In this document: positions 34,041-42,085 of the stretch, in pieces
Numbering within the stretch: the stretch's first letter is position 1
Layout: every line of letters starts with the position of its first letter
DNA from: CAIVAT01 sp049317265
GTDB taxonomy: Bacteria; Bacteroidota; Bacteroidia; Bacteroidales; FEN-979
Direction: 5' to 3'
DNA: 64,000 bases
NCBI GenBank assembly: GCA_049317265.1
Contig: JBMOIP010000019.1
Span: 1 to 64,000, forward strand
Program-made: the position numbers and the translations under genes
The notes under the pieces: generated by a model
Told to the model about the DNA's origin: nothing
Databases searched by the model: none
The model's input: only the letters and a program-made list of their open reading frames with translations

Positions 34041-34790
34041 CTACATATTAAGTGCCTGTTTCAGGATTTTATACCCGGAGGTGCTGGCCCGTAACTTTGC
34101 GCCATTCTTGGTTAACACCGCATAATTCTCCTTGTCATAATACTCTATCCGGTCGATAAACCGGGCATTAACAATGTAGGAGCGGTGTATCCTGATGAAT
34201 TGTGAAGGATCAAGGTGGGTTTCAAAGTACTTCATGGTCTTCTCCTTCAAATGCTTTGCATCTTTTGTATGCAACATGACATAATCTCCCTCTGCTTCAA
34301 GGTAGATGATCTCATCGATTGGGACCACGCTGACTTTGTGCCTCGACTTCACGGCAATGCGTTGCAGGAATTCCGGACTCTCCTCAAGGGTCTTCACCAG
34401 GTTTTGCACCTGGATCGTGGCCTTGATTCCTGTTCCTGCCTGCGCCAGGGCCTTTTGAACAGCCTGCGTGAAACGCTCCTTCGAGTAGGGTTTCAGCAGG
34501 TAGTCAACCGCATTCATCTCAAACGCCTTGATGGCATATTGATCATAAGCGGTGCTGAAGATGATCAGCGGCGGCTGGTCAAGAAGGTCAAGCAACTCCA
34601 GTCCGGTAAGCTTGGGCATCTGAACATCCAGGAATACCAGGTCGGGCTTCAACTCCTGGATCGCCTTCAATCCGCTGAATCCATCTGTAAATTCTCCCAG
34701 GATCTCAATGTCTGGGAAATCTTTCAGGTAATGCTTCACAACATCCCTGGCAGGCTGTTCATCATCGATTAAAATAGTACGAAGCAACAT
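34041..34790 (-). CDS. LytTR-family response regulator
   Basis: 249 residues. Receiver domain 1-120 with acidic pocket Asp9/Asp10 and phospho-acceptor Asp55 (LVFLDVQMP), Thr80 and Lys100 in YLLKP. The LytTR DNA-binding domain covers about 145-248 (HKVSVVPIDEIIYLEAEGDYVMLH, FIRIHRSYIVN). Partner of the histidine kinase encoded just upstream; activates or represses target genes by binding repeated sites. Part of the LiaF-kinase-regulator operon. Confidence 0.95.
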   Translation of the reverse strand: MLLRTILIDDEQPARDVVKHYLKDFPDIEILGEFTDGFSGLKAIQELKPDLVFLDVQMPKLTGLELLDLLDQPPLIIFSTAYDQYAIKAFEMNAVDYLLKPYSKERFTQAVQKALAQAGTGIKATIQVQNLVKTLEESPEFLQRIAVKSRHKVSVVPIDEIIYLEAEGDYVMLHTKDAKHLKEKTMKYFETHLDPSQFIRIHRSYIVNARFIDRIEYYDKENYAVLTKNGAKLRASTSGYKILKQALNM

Positions 34791-34818
34791 AAAATAAAAT
34801 TAAAATTAAACTAACGAC

Positions 34819-34858
34819 CTGTAACCCTGTCACCCTGTTACCTTGTCACCCTGTCACC
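34819..34858. repeat. Five tandem 8-bp units between kinase and regulator genes
   Basis: CTGTAACC, CTGTCACC, CTGTTACC, TTGTCACC, CTGTCACC run without gaps, and the last unit supplies the stop codon of the kinase gene (34854-34856). Similar to arrays at 19590 and 31657. Confidence 0.9.
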
Positions 34859-35912
34859 TCTTCTCCGTCCCCGGCAAACTCAAATATACGGAGAATCGGG
34901 TTCCCTCCACAACCGTACGCAGCAATTTATCATTTTTATACAACAGTCTCAGCCGCTCCCTGATGTTGTTCAATCCGATACCCGTACCCTTCCTCGGATG
35001 GGCATTGGGATCAAAGTCGTTCACAATGCATATCTCAAGATAACCCTCTTTGTATTCGCAGTCCATATCGATCCTCACCTGTTCCGTGCTTTCATAAACC
35101 CCGTGTTTGATGGCATTTTCAAACAACGGCTGGAGCAACATCACCGGAACCTGGTGCGTGCGGCATGATCCGTCAAGGTTAAACCCAAACTGAAGTTTAT
35201 CACCAAAACGTACTTTCTCAATCTCCAGGTAACGCCTGATGTTCGTCATCTCCTGTTCCAGTGTGGTAAAACTTGTGGCATTGTTTGAAACCGAATACCG
35301 GAGAAAATCTGATAGTTTTATCACCATTTCACGTGCCTTTTCAGGATTGGTGATGGTGAGAGAACTGATTGAATTAAGACTATTGAAAAGAAAATGCGGG
35401 TTTATCTGCGATTTCAGCATATTGAGTTCGGTCTCCTTCAATACCATCCTGAGACGAGATTCAATCTTGACCTTCTCCTGGAGGTTATTGTAATAGATGA
35501 ACAGGTAATAAACCAATGCAATTACGGTATAAAATATGATCCCGCTGATGATCTTGTTGGGGATGGAGACCATCAGCAGGTCCATGTAGGCTTTGTTCGA
35601 ACTGAAAACCGTACTAAGAATGGTGTAGGAAAGTCCATTCCAGACAACGAGTGTTAGCGTTATAAACGAAAGGTGGTTGAAAACAACGTTCCAGGTGTTT
35701 TTTTTCTCGGGGATGCTGTACCGGACAATGTACCACATGGAGATGCCAACGCCGCAAAACAGTAGATTAAATACAAGGCTGTCAGCTATCGCAACTTCAA
35801 TCGGGAAGAGGTAGACAAAGTAAAAAATAGAAAAGTGGACCCCCATAATGAGGGCCCACAAACCAAAATAAACGGAAACGGAACTTTTATTCAGAAAAAC
35901 CGGGTGTTGCAT
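34854..35912 (-). CDS. LytS/His_kinase-type sensor histidine kinase
   Basis: 352 residues. Four membrane helices in residues 12-140 (family of 'sensor with integral membrane domain'), a coiled linker, and the kinase core with QINPHFLFNSLNS around His173, then GIGLNNIRERLRLLYKND as the ATP-binding lid region. Autophosphorylates on His173 and passes the phosphate to the LytTR regulator encoded next. The operon's LiaF-like protein suggests that the signal is envelope stress. Signal inferred. Confidence 0.92.
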   Translation of the reverse strand: MQHPVFLNKSSVSVYFGLWALIMGVHFSIFYFVYLFPIEVAIADSLVFNLLFCGVGISMWYIVRYSIPEKKNTWNVVFNHLSFITLTLVVWNGLSYTILSTVFSSNKAYMDLLMVSIPNKIISGIIFYTVIALVYYLFIYYNNLQEKVKIESRLRMVLKETELNMLKSQINPHFLFNSLNSISSLTITNPEKAREMVIKLSDFLRYSVSNNATSFTTLEQEMTNIRRYLEIEKVRFGDKLQFGFNLDGSCRTHQVPVMLLQPLFENAIKHGVYESTEQVRIDMDCEYKEGYLEICIVNDFDPNAHPRKGTGIGLNNIRERLRLLYKNDKLLRTVVEGTRFSVYLSLPGTEKR

Positions 35913-35928
35913 ACTCCTCAGTTTTATT

Positions 35929-36663
35929 TCAGTAACTTTTTATCTCTCCGCCCCCGAAGATGGTGCTGCCCTTTACGATCAGCACTTTTGAGGGATCAGG
36001 ATTCTCTTTTACATAAGAACGCTTGTCGGAAAACCCTCCCATGATGGAGGTCATCTTGAGCTGGATCCGCCAGTCGGCCGGGACAATCAGTGTCACCCCG
36101 CCGAAAATGGTATTGATTTCCAGTTCACTTACTCCGTCGGCAAGGATCGCCTGTGTAAGGTCAACTTCAGAACCGCCAAATACACAGTTGATATGGCCTC
36201 CGCGAAACACCTGGTGCATCACGCGTTGCTTTCCGCCACTGAAGATATTCTCCTCATGGATATATCCCTCATCAAGGTTTTGGTTATTGAGCTGGTTAAA
36301 TGTAGGTCGCCATCCGCGCCGGGGCATGCGTTTCGTAAGGATCAGAATACCAACCGCGATGAGAATAACCGGCCAGAAGACATGCATGACATTGAATGAA
36401 AAGTCAAAGATCCTGGGGAGAATGAAGATCCCGCCTATTAAAATAAGGATGGTGCCGGGAGTCCGGCTTTCAGAGCTGAACAAACTCACAATACCGATAC
36501 CAATGAGCAGCATTTGCCAGGAAAACAATATGTGTTTCAGTTCATAGGGAAGAAAACCTGTATTGGAAAGCAGAAGAAGAAACCCTGCTACAATGACAAT
36601 AACCCCCATTACATACTTGTTCATCTGGGGGTCGCGGCGGTGTCTGGTTTCGTTTGGTTCCAT
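35929..36663 (-). CDS. LiaF-like membrane protein
   Basis: 244 residues from ATG 36663 (MEPNETRHRRDP); the frame to 36705 starts upstream of the predicted transcription start. Four membrane helices (about 20-110: VIVIVAGFLLLLSNTGFLPYEL, LLIGIGIVSLFS, TILILIGGIF, FWPVILIAVGILIL), then a beta-helical domain (VFGGSEVDLTQAILADGVSELEINTIFGGVTLIVPADWRI) as in LiaF/DUF2154. In Firmicutes LiaF inhibits a LytTR-type or LiaSR system; here it is the first gene of an operon with a LytS kinase and LytTR regulator, so a similar control role is likely. Confidence 0.85.
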   Translation of the reverse strand: MEPNETRHRRDPQMNKYVMGVIVIVAGFLLLLSNTGFLPYELKHILFSWQMLLIGIGIVSLFSSESRTPGTILILIGGIFILPRIFDFSFNVMHVFWPVILIAVGILILTKRMPRRGWRPTFNQLNNQNLDEGYIHEENIFSGGKQRVMHQVFRGGHINCVFGGSEVDLTQAILADGVSELEINTIFGGVTLIVPADWRIQLKMTSIMGGFSDKRSYVKENPDPSKVLIVKGSTIFGGGEIKSY

Positions 36664-36702
36664 GAGATGGGTGTTAATGATGCTGTTTGAAATTTGATGA
36701 GG

Positions 36703-36733
36703 CAAAAATAGTCCCCTTTGTTAGGTTCGCAAA
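36703..36733 (-). promoter_or_regulatory. Promoter of the LiaF-kinase-regulator operon
   Basis: Minus strand: TTTG (36730-36733), a 19-bp gap, then TATTTTTG (36703-36710). Both boxes match the Bacteroidota consensus TTTG-N17-23-TAnnTTTG exactly. The transcript would begin near 36697, giving a leader of about 34 bases before ATG 36663. Confidence 0.75.
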
Positions 36734-36799
36734 CGATAAATCGACAGAAGGGGGTAAAATCCCGATAAAACGATGAACAGCAAGCAGTGAGCCGTGGAA

Positions 36800-37291
36800 C
36801 TAGTACATGTCGAGGTATTCATAGCCATTTCCGGTAAAAGTAAGGAATTTTTCGAAATCACTGTAGGAGATCACAAGGGAGGAGGTATTGATACAGGGAT
36901 GAAAGCTGATTTTAGCCGACTCGCGAAGATGCCGGTCAATGAACAGGTGAACATGTTTCCCGGTATCGTTGATCAACCCGAAGGGCGAAACGGAGCCGGG
37001 GGTCAATCCGAGATACTTCATCATGCGCTCATCCGAGGCAAAGGAGAGTTTCCCCTGTTTCAGCAGTTGTTCAAGGTCGCGGATGACCAGGTCGTGGTTA
37101 TGTTCTATGATAACCAGGTAGTGTCTGTTGCCCTTGTGATTGCGAAAAAAGATGTTCTTGCAGTGTGTGGCATCTATGCCTTTCCAGTAACTTCTGGCAA
37201 TCTCAATGGTGGGCGCAGGAGGGTGTTCATGGTACTCATAAATGATGCCCAGATCATCCAAAATCCGGTAAAGCGCCGGGTCTCCGTTCAT
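36800..37291 (-). CDS. Prolyl-tRNA editing (YbaK/ProX-like) protein
   Basis: 163 residues, a single YbaK/aminoacyl-tRNA deacylase domain: HPPAPTIEIARSYWKGIDATHCKNIFFRN at the start, SPFGLINDTGKHVHLFIDRHL in the middle and CINTSSLVISYSDFEKFL at the end. The family cuts mischarged amino acids from tRNA-Pro (Ala-tRNA-Pro or Cys-tRNA-Pro). It is a free-standing cytosolic editing enzyme rather than an insert in ProRS. Confidence 0.9.
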   Translation of the reverse strand: MNGDPALYRILDDLGIIYEYHEHPPAPTIEIARSYWKGIDATHCKNIFFRNHKGNRHYLVIIEHNHDLVIRDLEQLLKQGKLSFASDERMMKYLGLTPGSVSPFGLINDTGKHVHLFIDRHLRESAKISFHPCINTSSLVISYSDFEKFLTFTGNGYEYLDMY

Positions 37292-37319
37292 GTTCGTTTA
37301 AATTAAGGTGGTGACAGTG

Positions 37320-38624
37320 TTAAAATATCTCCTGGGCCTGCAGGTAAAATCCCGACGACATCTGGCCGATTCCAAAATCAACCAGGATATTTGTACGGTC
37401 ATGTTTTCCTACCATGATCCTTAACCCAAAGCCACATCCGGGCTTGAAAAAACCGAAGAGAGGCACATGGTTGTCGCGGCCGGAAGCACTGGACACATTT
37501 GCGAACAACACACCGCCTACAATCCTGGTGCAACGGGAGATCGGGAAACGATATTCAACTTCTCCGTATACAAAGTCTTCACCACGCCAGCGGCCCTGCG
37601 GATATCCCCGGCCTGATGAATTCATCTGGTCAAACCCGTTCGACATCAGGTTAAGGTATGGCAAGGTACCCACAACCTGGAAATTCCCGAAAAGCCAGAA
37701 AGCAAGCAGATGCCGCTGAACCCGTCGGGAAAGTCCGATGTAGGTTCGAAATTCAGTCCACAACCGCGACCCTGTATGGGTACTGCCCAGGAGCGTTAAA
37801 TTGGCGAGATAGTTGATATTCACATAAACACCCTTATAAGCATTGATAATGTTGTCGCGCGAATCGAAGGCAACATTGAAACTGACACCGGAAGTTGTGT
37901 AGTTCCCCGGGTTATAGCCATGCAGCAATGAATAGGTATAATGGGGTGTCAGAAAATAGTTGGTTGAGTCAAGGTTCAATGCATCGTCATGAATGTCATA
38001 GTAGTGATCAAAATGATAACCGACACCGGCATAAAAATGGCCTGTCAACTTTAATAACAGGATGTTATGCAGCCTGACCCAGTTATACCGCATATAGTAC
38101 TTGCTGTTGTCGTCAAAACTGTCATCACCGCCAGGCGCGACAGGCACCACAACATGATCATCCTTTGGCCCGGTACCCAGTCCGTATGTAGGCATGCGGA
38201 AAACATACCATCTCCAGTCGGTCTGCAGAAACCATTTGTTGTCGTTGAAGAACATATTGGTCCTGACATAAGAAATGAGCTGTTTTTCAGTCGTCCATAA
38301 CAATTGAACAGAACCCGCCGATAGTTTGGTAAGCGGTTTCTGGCCAATGGTCCATGAAACAGAGGAGCCGGCCCCCAGTTGAAAACCGGTAACCGGGGAG
38401 TAGGCAACCAGTGGAAGGATGATTGCTCTTACCTTCCTGGATGGGATCTCAGGGGCCTGCAGCTTTTTTCGTGTTAGGATATCAAAGATGTCCATTTGAG
38501 GACAAACCGACTGTTCACTCAGCGAGTCTGTTGTTTTGCGTACAATACTATCCTGCCCAAAAGAGTGATTCGGGACACCTAAAGAGATGAAGATGACAAA
38601 ACACAGGAAAAACATTCGCTTCAT
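37320..38624 (-). CDS. BamA/TamA-like outer-membrane barrel, paralogue of the 24413 gene
   Basis: 434 residues with a signal peptide (MKRMFFLCFVIFISLGVPNHSFGQ). Barrel-only Omp85-type protein: AFDSRDNIINAYKGVY near residue 250 and a terminal Phe (QAQEIF). Same length and block order as the 24413 product (PTYGLGTG, YRFPISRCT, GGVLFANVSSASG), so a duplicated pair 13 kb apart. A -7 box (TACTTTTG) lies 7 bases before its ATG. Divergent from dapF. Confidence 0.75.
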   Translation of the reverse strand: MKRMFFLCFVIFISLGVPNHSFGQDSIVRKTTDSLSEQSVCPQMDIFDILTRKKLQAPEIPSRKVRAIILPLVAYSPVTGFQLGAGSSVSWTIGQKPLTKLSAGSVQLLWTTEKQLISYVRTNMFFNDNKWFLQTDWRWYVFRMPTYGLGTGPKDDHVVVPVAPGGDDSFDDNSKYYMRYNWVRLHNILLLKLTGHFYAGVGYHFDHYYDIHDDALNLDSTNYFLTPHYTYSLLHGYNPGNYTTSGVSFNVAFDSRDNIINAYKGVYVNINYLANLTLLGSTHTGSRLWTEFRTYIGLSRRVQRHLLAFWLFGNFQVVGTLPYLNLMSNGFDQMNSSGRGYPQGRWRGEDFVYGEVEYRFPISRCTRIVGGVLFANVSSASGRDNHVPLFGFFKPGCGFGLRIMVGKHDRTNILVDFGIGQMSSGFYLQAQEIF

Positions 38625-38631
38625 GGGTCCG

Positions 38632-38639
38632 CAAAAGTA
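38632..38639 (-). promoter_or_regulatory. Promoter -7 box abutting the start of the 37320 gene
   Basis: TACTTTTG on the minus strand, exact consensus, 7 bases before the ATG, so the mRNA may be leaderless. Confidence 0.45.
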
Positions 38640-38659
38640 GTAAATTAATTGCTTTTCAT

Positions 38660-38667
38660 TAGCTTTG
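38660..38667 (+). promoter_or_regulatory. Promoter -7 box of dapF
   Basis: TAGCTTTG, exact consensus, 16 bases before the ATG at 38684. Pairs with the divergent box at 38632-38639. Confidence 0.55.
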
Positions 38668-38683
38668 TAAACGCAACAAACCT

Positions 38684-39469
38684 ATGACAATTCCATTTTC
38701 AAAATACCACGGCACCGGCAATGATTTTATCATTATCGACAACCGGTTCATCCAATGGATTCCAACCGTATCGCAGGTTTCATCCCTCTGCAACCGGCAT
38801 TTCGGCATCGGAGCCGATGGCCTGATGCTTCTTTCAGAGAAAGAAGGATTTGACTTCGCAATGACCTACTATAACTCCGACGGGAACGAAAGCACCATGT
38901 GCGGCAATGGAGGCCGTTGCATGACCGCATTTGCAAAATCACTGGAACTTATCAACCACAAAGCACATTTCCGGGCCGTGGATGGTATTCATGAATCAGA
39001 AATTCTCGACAACGAATCCGGTCCTGTCTGCAGGTTGAAAATGAAAGATACCCGGATAGACCATATTCATGAGGATGGCATATTCCTGGATACCGGTTCT
39101 CCCCATTTTGTTCAGTTTGTGAAATATGCAGCCACCCTGGATGTGTTTCATGCTGGCCGGGTTTTACGATATGATGCCAGGTTCCTCCCGGGAGGAACAA
39201 ATGTGGACTTTGCAGAGGAGACAGAAGATGGCTTATTCGTAAGAACCTTTGAACGGGGTGTGGAAGATGAGACACTTTCGTGTGGAACCGGGGTAACTGC
39301 TGCAGCCCTTGCCCATGCCTTTTTACATCCGGAAAACCCGGGGTTCAGGCAGATCACGACATTGGGCGGGTTACTGAAGGTGAGCTTTGAACAAAACGGG
39401 ATGGTGTTTATGAATATATGGCTGGAGGGACCGGGAACGTTTGTGTTTAAAGGGGAGGTGGAAGTGTAA
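38684..39469 (+). CDS. dapF: Diaminopimelate epimerase
   Basis: 261 residues. Converts LL- to meso-diaminopimelate for lysine and peptidoglycan synthesis. Both catalytic Cys are present: Cys73 in STMCGNGGRC and Cys200 in ETLSCGTGVTAA. The start KYHGTGNDFI is the conserved substrate-binding loop. Cytosolic, usual length. First gene of a plus-strand run reaching 44186. Confidence 0.97.
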   Translation: MTIPFSKYHGTGNDFIIIDNRFIQWIPTVSQVSSLCNRHFGIGADGLMLLSEKEGFDFAMTYYNSDGNESTMCGNGGRCMTAFAKSLELINHKAHFRAVDGIHESEILDNESGPVCRLKMKDTRIDHIHEDGIFLDTGSPHFVQFVKYAATLDVFHAGRVLRYDARFLPGGTNVDFAEETEDGLFVRTFERGVEDETLSCGTGVTAAALAHAFLHPENPGFRQITTLGGLLKVSFEQNGMVFMNIWLEGPGTFVFKGEVEV

Positions 39470-39476
39470 AGAAGGG

Positions 39477-39505
39477 TTAAGTGTTAAGTGATTAAGTGTT
39501 AAGTA
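39477..39505. repeat. Four TTAAGTG units at the start of the GNAT gene
   Basis: TTAAGTG at 39477, 39484, 39492 and TTAAGTA at 39499, period 7-8 bp. The last unit supplies the A of the ATG at 39505. The frame also opens at a GTG inside the array (39496), an unlikely start. Confidence 0.75.
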
Positions 39506-40050
39506 TGGGTGGTGAGGTTTTGATTGGGCAGTTTGTGAGGTTACGGGCGGTGGAGCCTGGTGATGTTGATGTATTGTACACCTGGGAAAACGACTCTTCT
39601 GTTTGGCAGGTCAGCAATACGCTGACGCCTTTTTCCAGGTTTCAGGTTGAAGAGTATGTATTGAATTCACAGCAGGATATTTTTGCATCAAGGCAGTTGA
39701 GGCTTATGATTGTACCGGTTGAATCCGCCATGCAGGAACAACCTGTCGGAACAATTGACCTGTTTGATTTCGATCCGGTTCACCGCAGGGCAGGAGTCGG
39801 AATCCTGATCCGCGGACCATACCGGGAAAAGGGCTATGCTCAGGATGCCATGGAAATCCTCATCCGTTACTCCTTTGGAACCCTCAGGCTTCACCAGCTT
39901 TACTGCAATATTTCTCCCGACAATACCCCGAGCCTTCATCTCTTCGGCAAACTTGGATTTGAACAGTGTGGCGTTAAAAAAGAGTGGTTTTCCGACGGAC
40001 TTTCATGGAAGGATGAGTGGATGTTTCAACTGATCAGCCATGGCCGGTAA
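39505..40050 (+). CDS. GNAT family N-acetyltransferase
   Basis: 181 residues from ATG 39505 (MGGEVLIGQFVRLRAVE). RimJ/RimL-type fold: VRLRAVEPGDVDVLYTWEND at the start, PVGTIDLFDFDPVHRRAGVGILIRGPYREKGYAQDAMEILI with the acetyl-CoA loop, then LHQLYCNISPDNTPSLHLFGKLGFEQCG. Transfers an acetyl group from acetyl-CoA to an amine; the acceptor is unknown. Overlaps mltG by 11 bases. Confidence 0.9.
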   Translation: MGGEVLIGQFVRLRAVEPGDVDVLYTWENDSSVWQVSNTLTPFSRFQVEEYVLNSQQDIFASRQLRLMIVPVESAMQEQPVGTIDLFDFDPVHRRAGVGILIRGPYREKGYAQDAMEILIRYSFGTLRLHQLYCNISPDNTPSLHLFGKLGFEQCGVKKEWFSDGLSWKDEWMFQLISHGR

Positions 40051-41098
40051 TACTTTTTACACCAGGCCGGGAATCAGGAGAATAGTGCTCCTTTTAGGGG
40101 TTGTCGGGCTGGCAATCACCACAGGATTTCTCTGGTATTACTTCCGTGTAACAAAACCGGTGATCAGCCTGAAAGACAAGAAGTCCTGTTATCTTTTCAT
40201 TCATACCGGTGCCTCGTTTAATTCCGTAATGGATTCAATGGTAACGAAAGGATATCTCACTGACCCGGAATCCTTTGAATGGCTTGCACGAAAAAGGAGT
40301 TACGATGAGCATGTCAAACCCGGGAAGTATCGCCTCACTAACGGGATGAGAAACAACGCGCTGGTTAATCTTCTCAAATCAGGGATGCAGGAGCCCGTGC
40401 GGATTGTCATTCAAAATGTAAGGACCCGCAGTGATCTTGCCGGCAGAATCGGGCGTTCACTGGAGGTTGATTCTCTGAAGTTAAGCAAACTTTTTATTGA
40501 TCCTTCCTTCCTTGCCGGATATCACCTGTCGCCTCAGACCCTGTTTGTTCTTTTCATTCCCGACACTTATGAATTTTATTGGAATACATCCGGCGATCAG
40601 CTCTTTAAGCGCATGCAGCAGGAGTATGAACGTTTCTGGACAGATGAACGGCGAAAACTGGCTGGCACACACCATTTGTCAATAGCGGAAGTTGTTACAC
40701 TGGCTTCCATTGTAGAACGGGAGAGCAATAAAAAAGAGGAGAAGCCTGCGATTGCAGGAGTTTACCTGAACCGCCTGAAAAAAGGAATCCCCCTGCAAGC
40801 CGACCCGACCGTGATTTTTGCATGGAATGACTATCGCATCAGGCGGGTGCTGAAGATGCACACCCAGATCAACTCACCATACAACACCTATCTGCACACA
40901 GGACTGCCTCCAGGCCCGATCTGCCTGCCGTCCATCTCGTCTGTTGATGCGGTTCTTCATGCCGAAAACCACGCCTATATCTATTTCTGTGCCCGGGAAG
41001 ACCTGTCGGGATACCACAATTTTGCCGCCGACCTGGAGACCCACAACCGGAATGCCAGGAAGTACCAGAAAGCACTGGACAAAAGGAACATCAGGTGA
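40040..41098 (+). CDS. mltG: Endolytic murein transglycosylase
   Basis: 352 residues. N-terminal membrane anchor (RIVLLLGVVGLAITTGFLWYYF), then a YceG/MltG domain with the catalytic Glu in TLASIVERESNKKEEKPAIAG and QADPTVIFAW. Cuts nascent glycan strands and so sets glycan length; acts at the periplasmic face of the inner membrane. Its ATG lies in the end of the GNAT gene and its TGA overlaps the GTG of the next gene. Confidence 0.95.
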   Translation: MAGNTFYTRPGIRRIVLLLGVVGLAITTGFLWYYFRVTKPVISLKDKKSCYLFIHTGASFNSVMDSMVTKGYLTDPESFEWLARKRSYDEHVKPGKYRLTNGMRNNALVNLLKSGMQEPVRIVIQNVRTRSDLAGRIGRSLEVDSLKLSKLFIDPSFLAGYHLSPQTLFVLFIPDTYEFYWNTSGDQLFKRMQQEYERFWTDERRKLAGTHHLSIAEVVTLASIVERESNKKEEKPAIAGVYLNRLKKGIPLQADPTVIFAWNDYRIRRVLKMHTQINSPYNTYLHTGLPPGPICLPSISSVDAVLHAENHAYIYFCAREDLSGYHNFAADLETHNRNARKYQKALDKRNIR

Positions 41099-42042
41099 AA
41101 AACAGGGGAATCCGGGTAATTCTAGGTAATACAGCCCTTTGGCTGGCACTATTACTGGCTCTCCCGGTGGTTCTCAATGCACAGGCGGCAGATACTGTGA
41201 TGGCTGATACAACCATGTTGAGGAAAGGCAGGCTCACCGGCGTTCTAATTGCCCAGGGAACCCTTTACGTAGCATCCGTCACCGGGCTCTACTTCGCCTG
41301 GTATAAGGATTACCCTCAGTCATCTTTTCACCTGTTCAATGACGGCGGGGAGTGGATGCAGGTTGACAAGTGCGGGCATGCCATCTCGGCGAACTATATC
41401 AGCAGGATCGGATACAGCACCTACCGATGGTCGGGGGTGAAGGAGAAACAAGCTGCATGGTTCGGGGGCCTGCTTGGATTTGCCTATATGCTGAACATCG
41501 AGATCCTCGACGGTTTTTCGTCTGAATGGGGCTTTTCAACCGGCGACCTGGCTGCCAACACCATTGGAAGCATGATGTTCGTCGGTCAACAATTGGCATG
41601 GCATGAGCAGCGGTTCTCCCTGAAATACTCGTTTCACCAGACACAATATGCACAGTACCGGCCTGATTTACTGGGAGAAAACCTGATCCAGAACATGATC
41701 AAGGACTACAATGGCCATTCATACTGGGTATCGGGGAATATCTCCTCCTTCCTGTCAAAAAAATCCAGATTCCCCAGGTGGCTGAATGTTGCCTTAGGGT
41801 ATGGCGCCGAAGGGATGACAGGCGCTTTTGGCAACTCAAACGGCAGCAACGGGAAACCGGTTCCCTCCTATCCCAGGTACCGTAAGTTCTTTCTTTCAGT
41901 GGATATTGACCTTACAAGAATCCCAACTAAATCGACGGTTTTAAAAGGGATTTTCACAGTGCTGAGTTTTATTAAAATTCCTGCGCCAACACTGGAATAC
42001 AATACCCTCGGTCAATGGAAGGGACACGCTTTCTACTATTAA
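41095..42042 (+). CDS. DUF2279 family protein
   Basis: 315 residues starting with GTG 41095 (GTGA overlap with the mltG stop). Signal peptide or anchor to LNAQ, then DUF2279 (WMQVDKCGHAISANYISRIGYSTYRWSGVKEKQAAWFGGL... FSTGDLAANTIGSMMFV), with several hydrophobic stretches. Periplasmic or membrane-linked, function unknown; the family appears near cell-wall genes, as here. Confidence 0.8.
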   Translation: MKNRGIRVILGNTALWLALLLALPVVLNAQAADTVMADTTMLRKGRLTGVLIAQGTLYVASVTGLYFAWYKDYPQSSFHLFNDGGEWMQVDKCGHAISANYISRIGYSTYRWSGVKEKQAAWFGGLLGFAYMLNIEILDGFSSEWGFSTGDLAANTIGSMMFVGQQLAWHEQRFSLKYSFHQTQYAQYRPDLLGENLIQNMIKDYNGHSYWVSGNISSFLSKKSRFPRWLNVALGYGAEGMTGAFGNSNGSNGKPVPSYPRYRKFFLSVDIDLTRIPTKSTVLKGIFTVLSFIKIPAPTLEYNTLGQWKGHAFYY

Positions 42043-42085
42043 AAATTTCTTGTACCTTTACTGGTTTATTTCTTATGCTGCGAAA

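Noticed and set aside
34215..34772. 185-residue plus-strand frame opposite the LytTR regulator gene
   Set aside because: Antisense to a complete response regulator; no family match.
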